From Humibacillus xanthopallidus (lineage in GTDB: Bacteria > Actinomycetota > Actinomycetes > Actinomycetales > Dermatophilaceae), in NCBI RefSeq assembly GCF_006717145.1, contig NZ_VFQF01000001.1, positions 1,240,001 to 1,304,000 of the forward strand: 64,000 nucleotides of DNA, written 5' to 3'. Made by a program: the position numbers and the translations under genes. The notes beneath the pieces were generated by a model that did not search any database, was not told the DNA's origin, and saw nothing but the letters and a program-made list of their open reading frames with translations. Numbering within the stretch: the stretch's first letter is position 1; each line of letters begins with the position of its first letter. Shown one piece after another: positions 1 through 7,352 of the stretch.

Positions 1-732
1 TACGCCAAGGCGTGCGGCAACATCGCGGTCAACACCGTGCAGCCGTCGAGCGCACCGTCGGGAGGCGGCGCGAAGATCCCGCTCATCGACGACGCCGTCT
101 ACCCCAACATCGGCGACCGCATGAGCGACGCCGGCGTCACGTGGAACTGGTACTCCGGCGGCTGGGACGACGCCGCCGCGGGCCACCCCGGGCCGCTCTT
201 CCAGTACCACCACCAGCCGTTCAACTACTTCAAGAACTACGCCGTCGGTGCCCCTGGCCGCTCGCACCTGCAGGACGAGACGAAGTTCGTCGCGGCCGCG
301 CGTGCCGGCACGCTCCCGCAGGTCTCCTTCGTCAAGCCCTACGGCGCCGAGAACGAGCACCCCGGCTATGCGAGCGAGCCCGACGGCAGCGACCACCTCG
401 TCGACCTGCTCCAGACGATCATGTCGGGCCCGCAGGCCAAGCAGACCCTCGTCGTCGTGACCTACGACGAGTTCGGCGGCCAGTGGGACCACGTCTCACC
501 GCCCACCGTCGACAAGTGGGGGCCCGGTACGCGCATCCCCGCGCTCGTCCTGTCGGCCGGGATGGTCAAGTCCGGGGTCGACAGCACGACCTACGACACG
601 ACCTCGATCATGGCAACGATCGAGCACAGCTTCGGGCTGGCCCCCGTCGCGCCGCGTGACGCGGGTGCCACCGACCTCACGGCCGCGGTGCGGATGGGAG
701 ACCCGCGCCACCAGGGGCCGGTCACTCCCTGA
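1..732 (+). CDS. Phosphoesterase family protein (acid phosphatase / phospholipase C-like), C-terminal part
   Basis: Only the last 243 residues are present; the open frame enters from the left edge, so the ATG at base 37 is internal. The visible part fits the C-terminal half of the PF04185 phosphoesterase family, alkaline-phosphatase-fold enzymes that hydrolyse phosphate esters, usually after export. Marks seen are a KPYGAENEHP stretch from about residue 112 and a TYDEFGGQWDH block from about residue 154; in the family such Asp/Glu/His residues help bind metal. The signal peptide, if any, lies outside the window. A GC-rich hairpin (772-796) follows the stop. The substrate cannot be told from this part; acid phosphatase and phospholipase C are both possible. 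Confidence 0.82.
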   Translation, partial: YAKACGNIAVNTVQPSSAPSGGGAKIPLIDDAVYPNIGDRMSDAGVTWNWYSGGWDDAAAGHPGPLFQYHHQPFNYFKNYAVGAPGRSHLQDETKFVAAARAGTLPQVSFVKPYGAENEHPGYASEPDGSDHLVDLLQTIMSGPQAKQTLVVVTYDEFGGQWDHVSPPTVDKWGPGTRIPALVLSAGMVKSGVDSTTYDTTSIMATIEHSFGLAPVAPRDAGATDLTAAVRMGDPRHQGPVTP

Positions 733-771
733 ACCTCCCAGCACGGGCCCTGACCGATGCCGGTGGTGGGG

Positions 772-796
772 CCGCCGCGGGGCACCCGCGCGGCGG
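772..796 (+). terminator. Hairpin after the phosphoesterase gene
   Basis: Perfect 8-bp arms CCGCCGCG (772-779) and CGCGGCGG (789-796) around a 9-base loop, 40 bases after the stop codon and 27 bases before the next start codon. There is no T-run, as is usual for hairpins in very GC-rich genomes. It probably ends the phosphoesterase transcript before the aldo/keto reductase promoter at 810. Confidence 0.5.
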
Positions 797-822
797 TTCC
801 GCCACCGGCTAGCGTTCTGCAC

Positions 823-1758
823 ATGCGTAGGCGAATCGGCACCTCGGGGCTCTCGGTGACCCCCCTCGCGCTCGGCACGATGACGTGGGGCAACGCTGTC
901 GACCGCCACGATGCCGGCGACCACCTGCGCGCCTTCCTCGATGCCGGCGGCAACCTCGTCGACACCGCCTACGGCTACGGCGGGGGCGAGTCCGAGACGA
1001 TCCTCGGTGAGCTGCTGGGCGAAACGGTCGACCGCGGCGACCTCGTCGTGTGCACGAAGTCCGGCATCTCGCGCTCCGGCGGCACCCGCCGGGTCGATGT
1101 GTCACGTCGCGGGCTGATGGCCCAGCTCGAGACGTCGTTGGAACGCCTGCGGACCGACCACGTCGACCTGTGGCTCGTGCACACGTGGTCCGACGAGGTG
1201 CCGTTGACCGAGACGCTTTCAGCGCTCGAGTGGGCGGCAGCCTCCGGACGCGCCCGCTACGTCGGGGTCTCCAACTACGGAGGGTGGCAGTCTGCTCGTG
1301 CGGCGAGCCTTCTCGAGCAGTCGCGAGTTCCGTTGGTGGCCAACGAGGTCCAGTACTCCCTCGTATGCCGTTCGCCTGAGGACGAGGTGGCGCCCGCTGC
1401 CGAGGCGCTGGGCTTCGGGCTGCTGGCGTGGTCGCCGCTGGGACGCGGCGTCCTCACAGGGAAGTACCGCAACGGCATACCGTCGGGGTCGCGGGCCGCG
1501 TCAGACCACTTCCCGGGATTCGTCGAGCGCTTCCTCGACGAGCACAGCGTGCAGGTCGCCGAGGCGGTGACGATGGCCGCGCGGGGTCTGGGCGTGAGCG
1601 CCGCGCAGGTGGCGCTCAGCTGGGTGCGCGACCGTCCGGCGGTCGCGGCGCCGATCGTCGGGGTGCGCACGACGAGCCAGCTGCGGGCAGCGCTCGGAAG
1701 CCTCGACCTCGTGCTGCCCGACGAGATCGTCTCGGCGCTCGACGACGTCTCCGCCTGA
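823..1758 (+). CDS. Aldo/keto reductase
   Basis: A 311-residue protein of the aldo/keto reductase superfamily: NADPH-dependent TIM-barrel enzymes that interconvert carbonyls and alcohols in the cytoplasm. The catalytic tetrad can be followed: Asp and Tyr in VDTAYGYGGG, Lys in VCTKSG, His in WLVHTW. The N-terminal IGTSGLSVTPLALGTMTWG strand and the C-terminal VRDRPAVAAPIVGVRT cofactor segment are both present. An upstream in-frame codon at 757 exists, but ATG 823 begins directly at the conserved N-terminus and lies 7 bases after a TAGCGT -10 box (810-815), so a leaderless mRNA is likely. The natural substrate is not evident. A strong hairpin overlaps the stop codon. Confidence 0.92.
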   Translation: MRRRIGTSGLSVTPLALGTMTWGNAVDRHDAGDHLRAFLDAGGNLVDTAYGYGGGESETILGELLGETVDRGDLVVCTKSGISRSGGTRRVDVSRRGLMAQLETSLERLRTDHVDLWLVHTWSDEVPLTETLSALEWAAASGRARYVGVSNYGGWQSARAASLLEQSRVPLVANEVQYSLVCRSPEDEVAPAAEALGFGLLAWSPLGRGVLTGKYRNGIPSGSRAASDHFPGFVERFLDEHSVQVAEAVTMAARGLGVSAAQVALSWVRDRPAVAAPIVGVRTTSQLRAALGSLDLVLPDEIVSALDDVSA

Positions 1759-1773
1759 GGAGCCCCTCAGGCG
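1752..1773. terminator. Bidirectional hairpin terminator overlapping the stop codon
   Basis: CGCCTGAGG (1752-1760), AGCC loop, CCTCAGGCG (1765-1773): nine perfect base pairs. The stop codon TGA (1756-1758) of the aldo/keto reductase is inside the left arm, and the convergent gene ends at 1789, so one element can serve both transcripts. Confidence 0.65.
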
Positions 1774-1788
1774 GATAGGCCCAGGCCC

Positions 1789-2133
1789 TCAGGACCGCGG
1801 GCCCTCCGGCTCGTCGTCCTCGTCCTCGTCGTCGTCTTCGTCTTCATCGTCGTCGTCGTCCTCGTCGTACTCGTCCGACTCGAGACCGGCGTAGACCCCG
1901 CCGTCGTCATCGTCGTCGTCGCCCTCGAGCTCCTCGCCGTAGATGGCGAGGGGCGTGGCGACCTCCGTCGCGACGTAGAGGGCCTCGTCGTAGTCGTCGA
2001 AGGCCTCCGCGAGGTCGGTCGCGGCGGCGATGACCATGGGGTGGTCGGGGTCGCGACTGGCCGTGGCCGCCTCGAAGTGGCGTTCGAGCGCTGCGACGAG
2101 CGACTCGAGGGCAGAGCGTGGGTCCTGGGCCAT
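1789..2133 (-). CDS. Small conserved actinobacterial protein with acidic Asp/Glu tail
   Basis: A 114-residue protein. The first about 65 residues look folded and helical (MAQDPRSALESLVAALERHFE), and the rest is almost entirely Asp and Glu (EYDEDDDDDEDEDDDEDEDD) ending EPEGPRS. I do not recognise an enzymatic motif. From memory, relatives in Actinobacteria are sometimes labelled primosomal protein or DNA primase, names that probably come from the acidic tail alone. ATG 2133 is chosen because a TACGGT box (2140-2145) lies 6 bases upstream, predicting a leaderless mRNA; an upstream in-frame start at 2169 has no such signal. The acidic tail could mimic DNA or bind basic proteins (speculation). 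Confidence 0.7.
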   Translation of the reverse strand: MAQDPRSALESLVAALERHFEAATASRDPDHPMVIAAATDLAEAFDDYDEALYVATEVATPLAIYGEELEGDDDDDDGGVYAGLESDEYDEDDDDDEDEDDDEDEDDEPEGPRS

Positions 2134-2189
2134 GCCACGACCGTAGTCGACGGCCCCGTCGGCGGACACCTGTTTGACGTGCGCAAAAG

Positions 2190-2232
2190 CCGACGGCCCG
2201 GCCTCGAGCAGCGCTCGGGGCCGGGCCGTCGG
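2190..2232 (-). terminator. Strong intrinsic terminator of the lipoprotein gene
   Basis: Arms CCGACGGCCCGGCC (2190-2203) and GGCCGGGCCGTCGG (2219-2232) pair over 14 bp, and an inner CGAGC/GCTCG stem extends the hairpin to about 20 bp. Read on the minus strand the hairpin is followed directly by GCTTTTGC, a short T-run. It lies 62 bases after the stop of the lipoprotein gene at 2295 and before the next minus-strand gene. Confidence 0.75.
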
Positions 2233-2248
2233 ACGAGGTTCATCCCTC

Positions 2249-2281
2249 CGTCAGACAGGCGTCAGACAGACGTCAGACAGA
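2249..2281. repeat. Three tandem 11-bp repeats in a 3' untranslated region
   Basis: Three adjacent units CGTCAGACAGG (2249-2259), CGTCAGACAGA (2260-2270) and CGTCAGACAGA (2271-2281). They lie between the stop codon of the lipoprotein gene (2295) and its terminator (2190-2232), so they are probably transcribed. The period equals about one helical turn. Function unknown. Confidence 0.7.
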
Positions 2282-2294
2282 GGTCGTCCGTGCG

Positions 2295-3098
2295 TCACAT
2301 CGGAGCCTTGACGGTCTGCGAGGCCGGCGGCGCGGTGATGTCGACCGGCTCGCCGTACTTGCTCATCGTCATCGTCGCCTTGGAGCCCATGATGTCGAAG
2401 GTCACCTTGCGGAGGTGGTTGGCGTCGTCGACCCAGGCGAGGTAGGTGATCGTGTCGGGGACCTTGACGCCGCTGCTGCCGGCCAGCGACGCACCCATGG
2501 CCTTGGTGTCGAGGGTCAGCTCGTACTTGTACGCCTTGTCGCCGTCGACCGAGTCCTCGCCGATCGGCTTGACGTCGGTCACGGCCTTCTCGAACTGGTC
2601 GTACATCTTCGTCGGGTCGGCCTGGGCCAGCGAGCTCTCCATCTGCTTGCCGATGTCGGAGCTGCTGTCGACGACCGCCCACTTGCCGGCCGGCAGACCC
2701 GGCATGCCCTTGAGGTAGATCTTCTTGTCGACGAGGAGCATGTCGAGCTTCATCTGCGAGCCCATGTCCATCGACACCTGCATGGCCGGGTTCGTCGCAT
2801 CGATCTTCGTGTCGCCCTGCATCGAGATCTTCTCGCCTGCGGCGGTCATGTCCATGCTGACGTGAGCTGTCGTGGCTGACGTCGCGCCCGACTTGAGGCC
2901 GGCGATGAGGGCGGCCTTGTCCTGGTAGGGCTGCGCGGTGCTCGACGCCGTGTCCGAGGTGGTGGCAGCTGCCGAGGACGTGGCGCCTGCGGCCGTGGTG
3001 GCCCCCGGCGTGGGCTCGGCCTGCTTGCCGCAGGCGGCCGTTGCGAGCACGGCGGGAAGGATGAGGGCAGCCGCAACGCGGCGGAACGTCAGAGTCAT
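2295..3098 (-). CDS. LppX/LprG-like secreted lipoprotein (probable)
   Basis: A 267-residue exported protein. Residues 1-25 form a signal peptide (FRRVAAALILPAVLATAACG) ending in a lipobox-like TAAC with Cys at the cleavage site; Thr instead of Leu/Val at -3 is slightly atypical. An Ala/Thr/Ser-rich linker to about residue 60 is followed by a beta-rich domain with repeated KIDAT..MQVSMDMGS and KAYKYELTLDTK strands, resembling the LolA-like fold of actinobacterial LppX/LprG lipoproteins, which carry lipids across the cell envelope. No enzymatic motif is visible. ATG 3098 puts the charged signal-peptide start (MTLTFRR) at the N-terminus; ATG 3119 is an alternative. Family assignment is by resemblance only. 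Confidence 0.72.
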   Translation of the reverse strand: MTLTFRRVAAALILPAVLATAACGKQAEPTPGATTAAGATSSAAATTSDTASSTAQPYQDKAALIAGLKSGATSATTAHVSMDMTAAGEKISMQGDTKIDATNPAMQVSMDMGSQMKLDMLLVDKKIYLKGMPGLPAGKWAVVDSSSDIGKQMESSLAQADPTKMYDQFEKAVTDVKPIGEDSVDGDKAYKYELTLDTKAMGASLAGSSGVKVPDTITYLAWVDDANHLRKVTFDIMGSKATMTMSKYGEPVDITAPPASQTVKAPM

Positions 3099-3239
3099 GT
3101 CGTCGATCTCCTGGGCCATGGACGTCGGCGCGGGTCGCTGCCGGTCCCCCTGTGGGCGCCGGCCGGTCGGCCGACAGGTGGTGAGGCTATCGCGCCCACC
3201 TGATGCGCCCGGTCACGGATCGATGTCAGAATGGCCGCG

Positions 3240-3425
3240 ATGCTGGACTACGAGTACCGGGTGCTGACCTTCGACCGTCACACGTCCAAGGCAGCGGCCC
3301 GCCAGGAGATCCGCGAGCACGCCGAGTACGGCCGGTGGGAGCTCGCGCGCAGTGTCGTCTACGAGGGCGGCGTGCGGCGGATGTGGCTGCGCCGGCGGAT
3401 CATGCGCGTCGACCGCACGGCCTGA
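3240..3425 (+). CDS. DUF5703 family small basic protein
   Basis: A 61-residue protein with MLDYEYRVLTFDR, HAEYGRWELARSVVYEGG and RRMWLRRRIMRV, the pattern of DUF5703, a short family found widely in Actinobacteria and without known function. ATG 3240 gives the family's usual N-terminus and lies 7 bases after CAGAAT (3227-3232), a near-consensus -10 box for a leaderless mRNA; ATG 3231 would add three residues. The C-terminus is very basic, so nucleic-acid or membrane association is possible (inference). It is convergent with the following peptidase gene, with a hairpin between them. Confidence 0.85.
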   Translation: MLDYEYRVLTFDRHTSKAAARQEIREHAEYGRWELARSVVYEGGVRRMWLRRRIMRVDRTA

Positions 3426-3436
3426 CCCTCGCCCCG

Positions 3437-3463
3437 CAGCGGCCACGGACTGAGCGGCCGCTG
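3437..3463. terminator. Bidirectional hairpin between convergent genes
   Basis: CAGCGGCC (3437-3444) and GGCCGCTG (3456-3463) pair over 8 bp with an 11-base loop, between the DUF5703 stop (3425) and the M20 peptidase stop (3477). Confidence 0.55.
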
Positions 3464-3476
3464 ACGCGGCTACCGC

Positions 3477-4841
3477 TCAGCAGGTGCGCAGGAAGTCCGA
3501 CAGCACCCGCGCCCCGAAGCGCAGCGACGACGTCGGCACGCGCTCGTCGATGCCGTGGAACATCGGCGCGAAGTCGAGGTCGGCCGGCAGCCGCAACGGA
3601 GCGAAGCCGTAGCCGGTGATGCCGAGCCGGCCCAGCGCCTTGTTGTCGGTGCCGCCGGAGAGGCAGTAGGGCAGGATCGCCGCGCCGGGGTCCTCGCGCA
3701 GCAGCGACTGCTTCATCGACTCGACGAGGTCACCGTCGAAGGGCGCCTCGAGCGCGACGTCGCGGTGCACGACCTCGACCTCCACGTGCTCTCCGGCGAG
3801 CTCGCGGATCGTGGCCATGAGGTAGTCCTCGTGCCCCGGCAGGAAGCGGCAGTCGACGGCCGCCGAGGCGGTCTGCGGGATGACGTTGTGCTTGTAGCCC
3901 GACTCGAGCATCGTGACGTTCGCCGTGTCGCGCAGGGTGCCTCGCACGAAGCCCTGCGCACCGCCCAGGGTGGCCAGCAGCGGCTCGAGGTCCTCGGCGG
4001 CATGCGGGACCCTCGTGATCTCGCTGACCCCCTCGAGCAGCTGGCGCACCGACGCGATGTACTCCCGCGGCCACTCGTGCGCGGCGATCCGGCCGACGGC
4101 GGCGGCGAGCCGGACGATGGCGTTCTCGTCGTTCGGCACGGAGCCATGCCCCGCACGCCCGTGCGCGCGCAGGCGCAGCCAGGCGATGCCCTTCTCGGCC
4201 GTCTGCAGCAGGTAGGCGCGGCGCTCGCCCTCGGGGGTGGGCAGGGTGACGCTGTAGCCGCCGACCTCGCTCACCGCCTCCGCCACACCCTCGAAGAAGT
4301 GCGGGTGGTGGTCGACGAGCCAGTGGCTTCCCATCGTGCCGCCCGCCTCCTCGTCGGCGAAGAACACGAAGGTCGTCGTGCGAGCCGGCTTCATTCCCGT
4401 GCGCGCGAAGTCGCGGATGGAGGCGAGGATCATCGCGTCCATGTCCTTCATGTCGACGGCGCCGCGGCCCCAGATGCAGCCGTCACGCTCCTCCGCGGCG
4501 AAGGGGTCGACCTGCCAGTCGGCGGCGTTCGCGGGCACGACGTCGAGGTGGCCGTGCACGGCCAGGCCCGGGCGGCCCGGGTCGGCGCCCTCGAGGCGCA
4601 CCACGACGTTGGCCCGGCCGGGGGCACTCTCGAGCAGCTCCCCCTCGAGGCCCACCTCGGCGAGCTGAGCCATGACGTACTCCGCTGCAGCCCGCTCCCC
4701 CGGCCCGCTGCCGTCGCCGGGGTTGGTCGAGTCGATGCGGATGAGGTCGGCGCAGAGGCGCACCACCTCGTCCTCGGGTGCGATGGCCCCGGCGCTGCGG
4801 TCGTCGGGGCTGGCGAGGTCGGCGCGCTCGGCGGTCGTCAT
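3477..4841 (-). CDS. M20 family metallopeptidase (dipeptidase-like)
   Basis: A 454-residue cytoplasmic zinc peptidase of the M20/M25/M40 family (carboxypeptidase, dipeptidase or deacylase). Metal and catalytic motifs are visible in order: AVHGHLDVVPA (His ligand plus Asp), WGRGAVDMKD (bridging Asp), FVFFADEEAGG (catalytic Glu and ligand), a dimerisation lid domain with RAGHGSVPN, and near the C-terminus FAPMFHGIDERVP (His ligand). Length is normal. ATG 4841 is chosen over the longer frame to 4913: a TACGCT box (4849-4854) is 7 bases upstream, predicting a leaderless mRNA. That box overlaps one copy of the window's frequent GTATGCCG word. The exact substrate cannot be told from sequence. Confidence 0.92.
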   Translation of the reverse strand: MTTAERADLASPDDRSAGAIAPEDEVVRLCADLIRIDSTNPGDGSGPGERAAAEYVMAQLAEVGLEGELLESAPGRANVVVRLEGADPGRPGLAVHGHLDVVPANAADWQVDPFAAEERDGCIWGRGAVDMKDMDAMILASIRDFARTGMKPARTTTFVFFADEEAGGTMGSHWLVDHHPHFFEGVAEAVSEVGGYSVTLPTPEGERRAYLLQTAEKGIAWLRLRAHGRAGHGSVPNDENAIVRLAAAVGRIAAHEWPREYIASVRQLLEGVSEITRVPHAAEDLEPLLATLGGAQGFVRGTLRDTANVTMLESGYKHNVIPQTASAAVDCRFLPGHEDYLMATIRELAGEHVEVEVVHRDVALEAPFDGDLVESMKQSLLREDPGAAILPYCLSGGTDNKALGRLGITGYGFAPLRLPADLDFAPMFHGIDERVPTSSLRFGARVLSDFLRTC

Positions 4842-4977
4842 GCCGTTCAGCGTATGCCGCGGCGCGGGCTCGCTCACGTCGGCGTCCTCCGCCGGCCGAT
4901 TCGTCTCCCGCACAAGCCCCGTGCTAACGTTTCCACTCGCCGCAAGGGACTCCCACGGGTCCCCTGCACATCACCTT

Positions 4978-5064
4978 GTCGGGGTGGCGGAATGGCAGAC
5001 GCGCTAGCTTGAGGTGCTAGTGCCCTTAACGGGCGTGGGGGTTCAAGTCCCCCCCTCGACACCA
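4978..5064 (+). tRNA. tRNA-Leu (anticodon GAG), CCA encoded
   Basis: Acceptor 5' strand GTCGGGG (4978-4984) pairs with CCTCGAC (5054-5060), then discriminator A and encoded CCA (5062-5064). The anticodon arm is CTAGC-TTGAGGT-GCTAG, giving anticodon GAG. A long class II variable arm with GCCC/GGGC pairing and the T arm GGGGG-TTCAAGT-CCCCC follow. All match tRNA-Leu. It stands alone between the divergent peptidase and the convergent azoreductase gene, with a perfect terminator immediately after it. Confidence 0.97.
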
Positions 5065-5067
5065 TGA

Positions 5068-5098
5068 GAAGGGCCCGGGTCAGTGACCCGGGCCCTTC
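5068..5098. terminator. Terminator after tRNA-Leu
   Basis: A near-perfect palindrome: GAAGGGCCCGGGTCA (5068-5082) and TGACCCGGGCCCTTC (5084-5098). It begins 3 bases after the tRNA CCA end and lies 22 bases before the stop of the convergent azoreductase gene, so it can work in both directions. Confidence 0.8.
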
Positions 5099-5120
5099 CT
5101 CGTGCAGTCGCGCGGTTGCC

Positions 5121-5786
5121 CTAGGCCATGGCCTCTTCGGCATGGTCGTGGGCCATCCGCTCGGCCACCTCGTGACCCGCCTTGCGGCTCTGCACCGCGA
5201 TCTCCACGAGGTGTGCCAGGTTGGGGTTGATGTGAGCGAGGGTGAGGTCGACGAAGATCTCCGACAGCTCCATTCCGAGGATGTCGACGATATGCCGGCG
5301 CAGGTAGGGCTCCTCGTAGTCCCAGCCGTCCATCGGCGTTCCGGGACCGTACGCGCCGCCCCGGGCGCTCACGACGACGCACCGGCGACCCGACAGCGGG
5401 CGGGTGATGCCGAAGCCGGGAAAGAGCCGGATGTCCGTGTAGATGCGGTCGAGCCACGTCTTGAGCCCGGCGGGGATGCCGAGGTTGTAGAGCGGGGCGC
5501 AGAGCAGCACGGTGTGGGCCGCGAAGAGCTCGTCGGCGAGGGCTGCGGCCTCGGCCTGCGCTGTCGCCTGCTCGGGCGTGCGGAACTCGCTCGGCACGAA
5601 CATGGCAGTGTGCTCGAGCTCGGTGAGGTAGGCAGGAGGCGAGAGGCCGACGTCGCGGCGCACGACTCGCGCCTCCGGCCGGGTCTCGCACCAGTGGCGC
5701 TCGAAGGTGTCCGCGATCTCGCGGGTGACGGAGTCGGTGGCGCGGATGCTGGCGTCGATGCGCAGCAGGGTGGGTGATGGAGCCAT
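5121..5786 (-). CDS. azoR: FMN-dependent NADH:quinone/azo reductase (AzoR-like)
   Basis: A 221-residue flavodoxin-fold oxidoreductase of the AzoR/NQO family, which uses FMN and NAD(P)H for two-electron reduction of quinones or azo compounds in the cytoplasm. The N-terminal LLRIDASIRATDSVTREIAD phosphate-binding loop, LLCAPLYNLGIPAGLKTW (FMN contact) and SARGGAYGP segments match the family, and length is typical. The start ATG 5786 follows an SD-like GGAGAT. A sigma-70-type promoter is visible upstream (TTGCCG, 17 bases, TAGCGT at 5911-5883), leaving a leader of roughly 90 bases. The physiological electron acceptor is unknown; quinone detoxification is a reasonable guess. Confidence 0.9.
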   Translation of the reverse strand: MAPSPTLLRIDASIRATDSVTREIADTFERHWCETRPEARVVRRDVGLSPPAYLTELEHTAMFVPSEFRTPEQATAQAEAAALADELFAAHTVLLCAPLYNLGIPAGLKTWLDRIYTDIRLFPGFGITRPLSGRRCVVVSARGGAYGPGTPMDGWDYEEPYLRRHIVDILGMELSEIFVDLTLAHINPNLAHLVEIAVQSRKAGHEVAERMAHDHAEEAMA

Positions 5787-5882
5787 GGGATCTCCTCGGA
5801 GATGTCTCCACGGCGGACCGCCACCCGACCGACCCGGCCATGAAAGGTTGCGGTGCGCGGACGTCCCTGCCCGCACGTCTCA

Positions 5883-5911
5883 ACGCTAGGAACCACGGGG
5901 AGATCCGGCAA
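5883..5911 (-). promoter_or_regulatory. Promoter of azoR (-35 TTGCCG, 17-bp spacer, -10 TAGCGT)
   Basis: On the minus strand TTGCCG (5911-5906) and TAGCGT (5888-5883) are separated by exactly 17 bases, close to the primary sigma-factor consensus. The segment 5787-6079 between azoR and the divergent MFS gene contains nothing else I can name apart from the MFS -10 box at 6067. Confidence 0.55.
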
Positions 5912-6079
5912 GAGGACGAAAGCCCCACAACCACAAGGTTCTCTTGGTCCGCTCGCGCGAATGCCCCACGCCGACGCAAAGGCCCCGGACAGCGGTCGGC
6001 GACGACGCCACCGCCCGGGCACGACGCGCTGGGCAGACGGGCACGAGCGCCGCCCGTCGCGCACCGTACGCTGTGCCGC

Positions 6080-7348
6080 GTGACTTTCCTGCGCGCAGTG
6101 TGGACGCTGCTGCACCTGCGTGGCTTCCGCAGGCTCTTCCTCGCGCGCATCACGTCATCGTTCAGCGACGGCGTCTTCCAGGTGGCCCTGGCGAGCCACG
6201 TCCTCTTCAACCCCGAGAAGGCCGCCGACGCCCGCAGCATCGCGCTCGCCTTCGCCGTCGTGCTCCTGCCCTACAGCGTGCTCGGGCCGTTCGTCGGGGT
6301 GCTGCTCGACCGCTGGAACCGCCGTCGGGTGCTCGTCGTGAGCCAGCTCATCCGCGTCGTCGCCATGGTCGGGGTCGCCGCCTTGGTGATGAGCCCGGAC
6401 ACGGGCGTCCTCTTCTTCGCGCTCGTGCTGCTCGTGTTCTCGGTCAACCGCTTCATCCTCGCGGGCCTCGCCTCGGCCATGCCGCACGTCGTGAGCCGCG
6501 ACCGCCTCGTCAGCGCCAACTCCGTCGCGCCGACCTGTGGCTCCATCGCCTACCTCCTCGGCGGCGCCGTCGGCACCGGGGTGCGGGCGCTGGGGGCGAG
6601 CGACCTCGTCGTCGTGCTCGCTGCCGCGACCGGTGTCCTCTGCGCGTCCTGGACGGCGAGCCGCCTGCCCTTCATCGGGCCGGACGACACGAGCGAGGCG
6701 CCGGCCCTGCGCGGTCTGGCCTCGTCGGTGCTCTCCGGCATCGTCGAGGCGGTCGTGCAGGGTCCGCACCGCGCCCGCCTGCTCCTCGTGCTCGTCTTCG
6801 TCACCCGCCTGCCCTTCGGCTTCTTCCTCCTCCAGTCGCTCCTGCTCTTCCGCGGGCCGTTCGAGCACGGCCATGGCGCCCTCGGCTTCACCGTCGCGGC
6901 GGTGGGCGCGGCCATCGGCTTCTCGCTCGCCGCGTTCGTCACGCCGTGGCTGGCCCCCCGTCTAGGCCCCGTGCCGTATGCCGCCCGCATGCTGGCGCTC
7001 GGAGCCGTCGTCTGCGCGGCGCTGGGTCTCCTGCTCACGCCGTGGGCCATCATCGTCATCGGCTTCGTCGTCTCCTTCACGTCGCAGTGCGTCAAGATCA
7101 CCGTCGACTCGCTCATGCAGACCCACGTGCCCGACCACCTGCTCGGTCGCGCGTTCTCCGCCTACGACGTCGTCTACAACGCCGGAATGGTTGCGGCGGC
7201 CGCCCTCGGCGCCCTGCTCCTGCCGACCTCCGGGCTCGTCTGGTGGCCGCTCATCGGCTTCGCCGCCGTCTACGGCGCGACCGCGACCCTGCTCCCGCGG
7301 CAGTGGGCCCGGGTCGGCCGGCTCGACGACGCCCGGCCACTAGGCTGA
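6080..7348 (+). CDS. MFS transporter
   Basis: A 422-residue integral membrane protein with about 12 hydrophobic segments and no signal peptide. The conserved MFS loop after helix 2 is seen as GVLLDRWNRRRVLV, close to the G-x3-D-R-x-GRR family motif. The second half has a matching set of helices starting near RLLLVLVFVTRLPFGFF. The substrate cannot be inferred; similar actinobacterial proteins are annotated as drug or metabolite exporters. GTG 6080 is taken as the start because a TACGCT box (6067-6072) lies 7 bases before it; the much longer upstream frame lacks membrane character. The promoter of the next gene lies inside its last codons. Confidence 0.85.
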   Translation: MTFLRAVWTLLHLRGFRRLFLARITSSFSDGVFQVALASHVLFNPEKAADARSIALAFAVVLLPYSVLGPFVGVLLDRWNRRRVLVVSQLIRVVAMVGVAALVMSPDTGVLFFALVLLVFSVNRFILAGLASAMPHVVSRDRLVSANSVAPTCGSIAYLLGGAVGTGVRALGASDLVVVLAAATGVLCASWTASRLPFIGPDDTSEAPALRGLASSVLSGIVEAVVQGPHRARLLLVLVFVTRLPFGFFLLQSLLLFRGPFEHGHGALGFTVAAVGAAIGFSLAAFVTPWLAPRLGPVPYAARMLALGAVVCAALGLLLTPWAIIVIGFVVSFTSQCVKITVDSLMQTHVPDHLLGRAFSAYDVVYNAGMVAAAALGALLLPTSGLVWWPLIGFAAVYGATATLLPRQWARVGRLDDARPLG

Positions 7349-7352
7349 CCGG

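Noticed and set aside
1789-2133. Calling the acidic-tail protein a primase or primosomal protein
   Set aside because: No primase motif is present; any similarity would come from low-complexity Asp/Glu.
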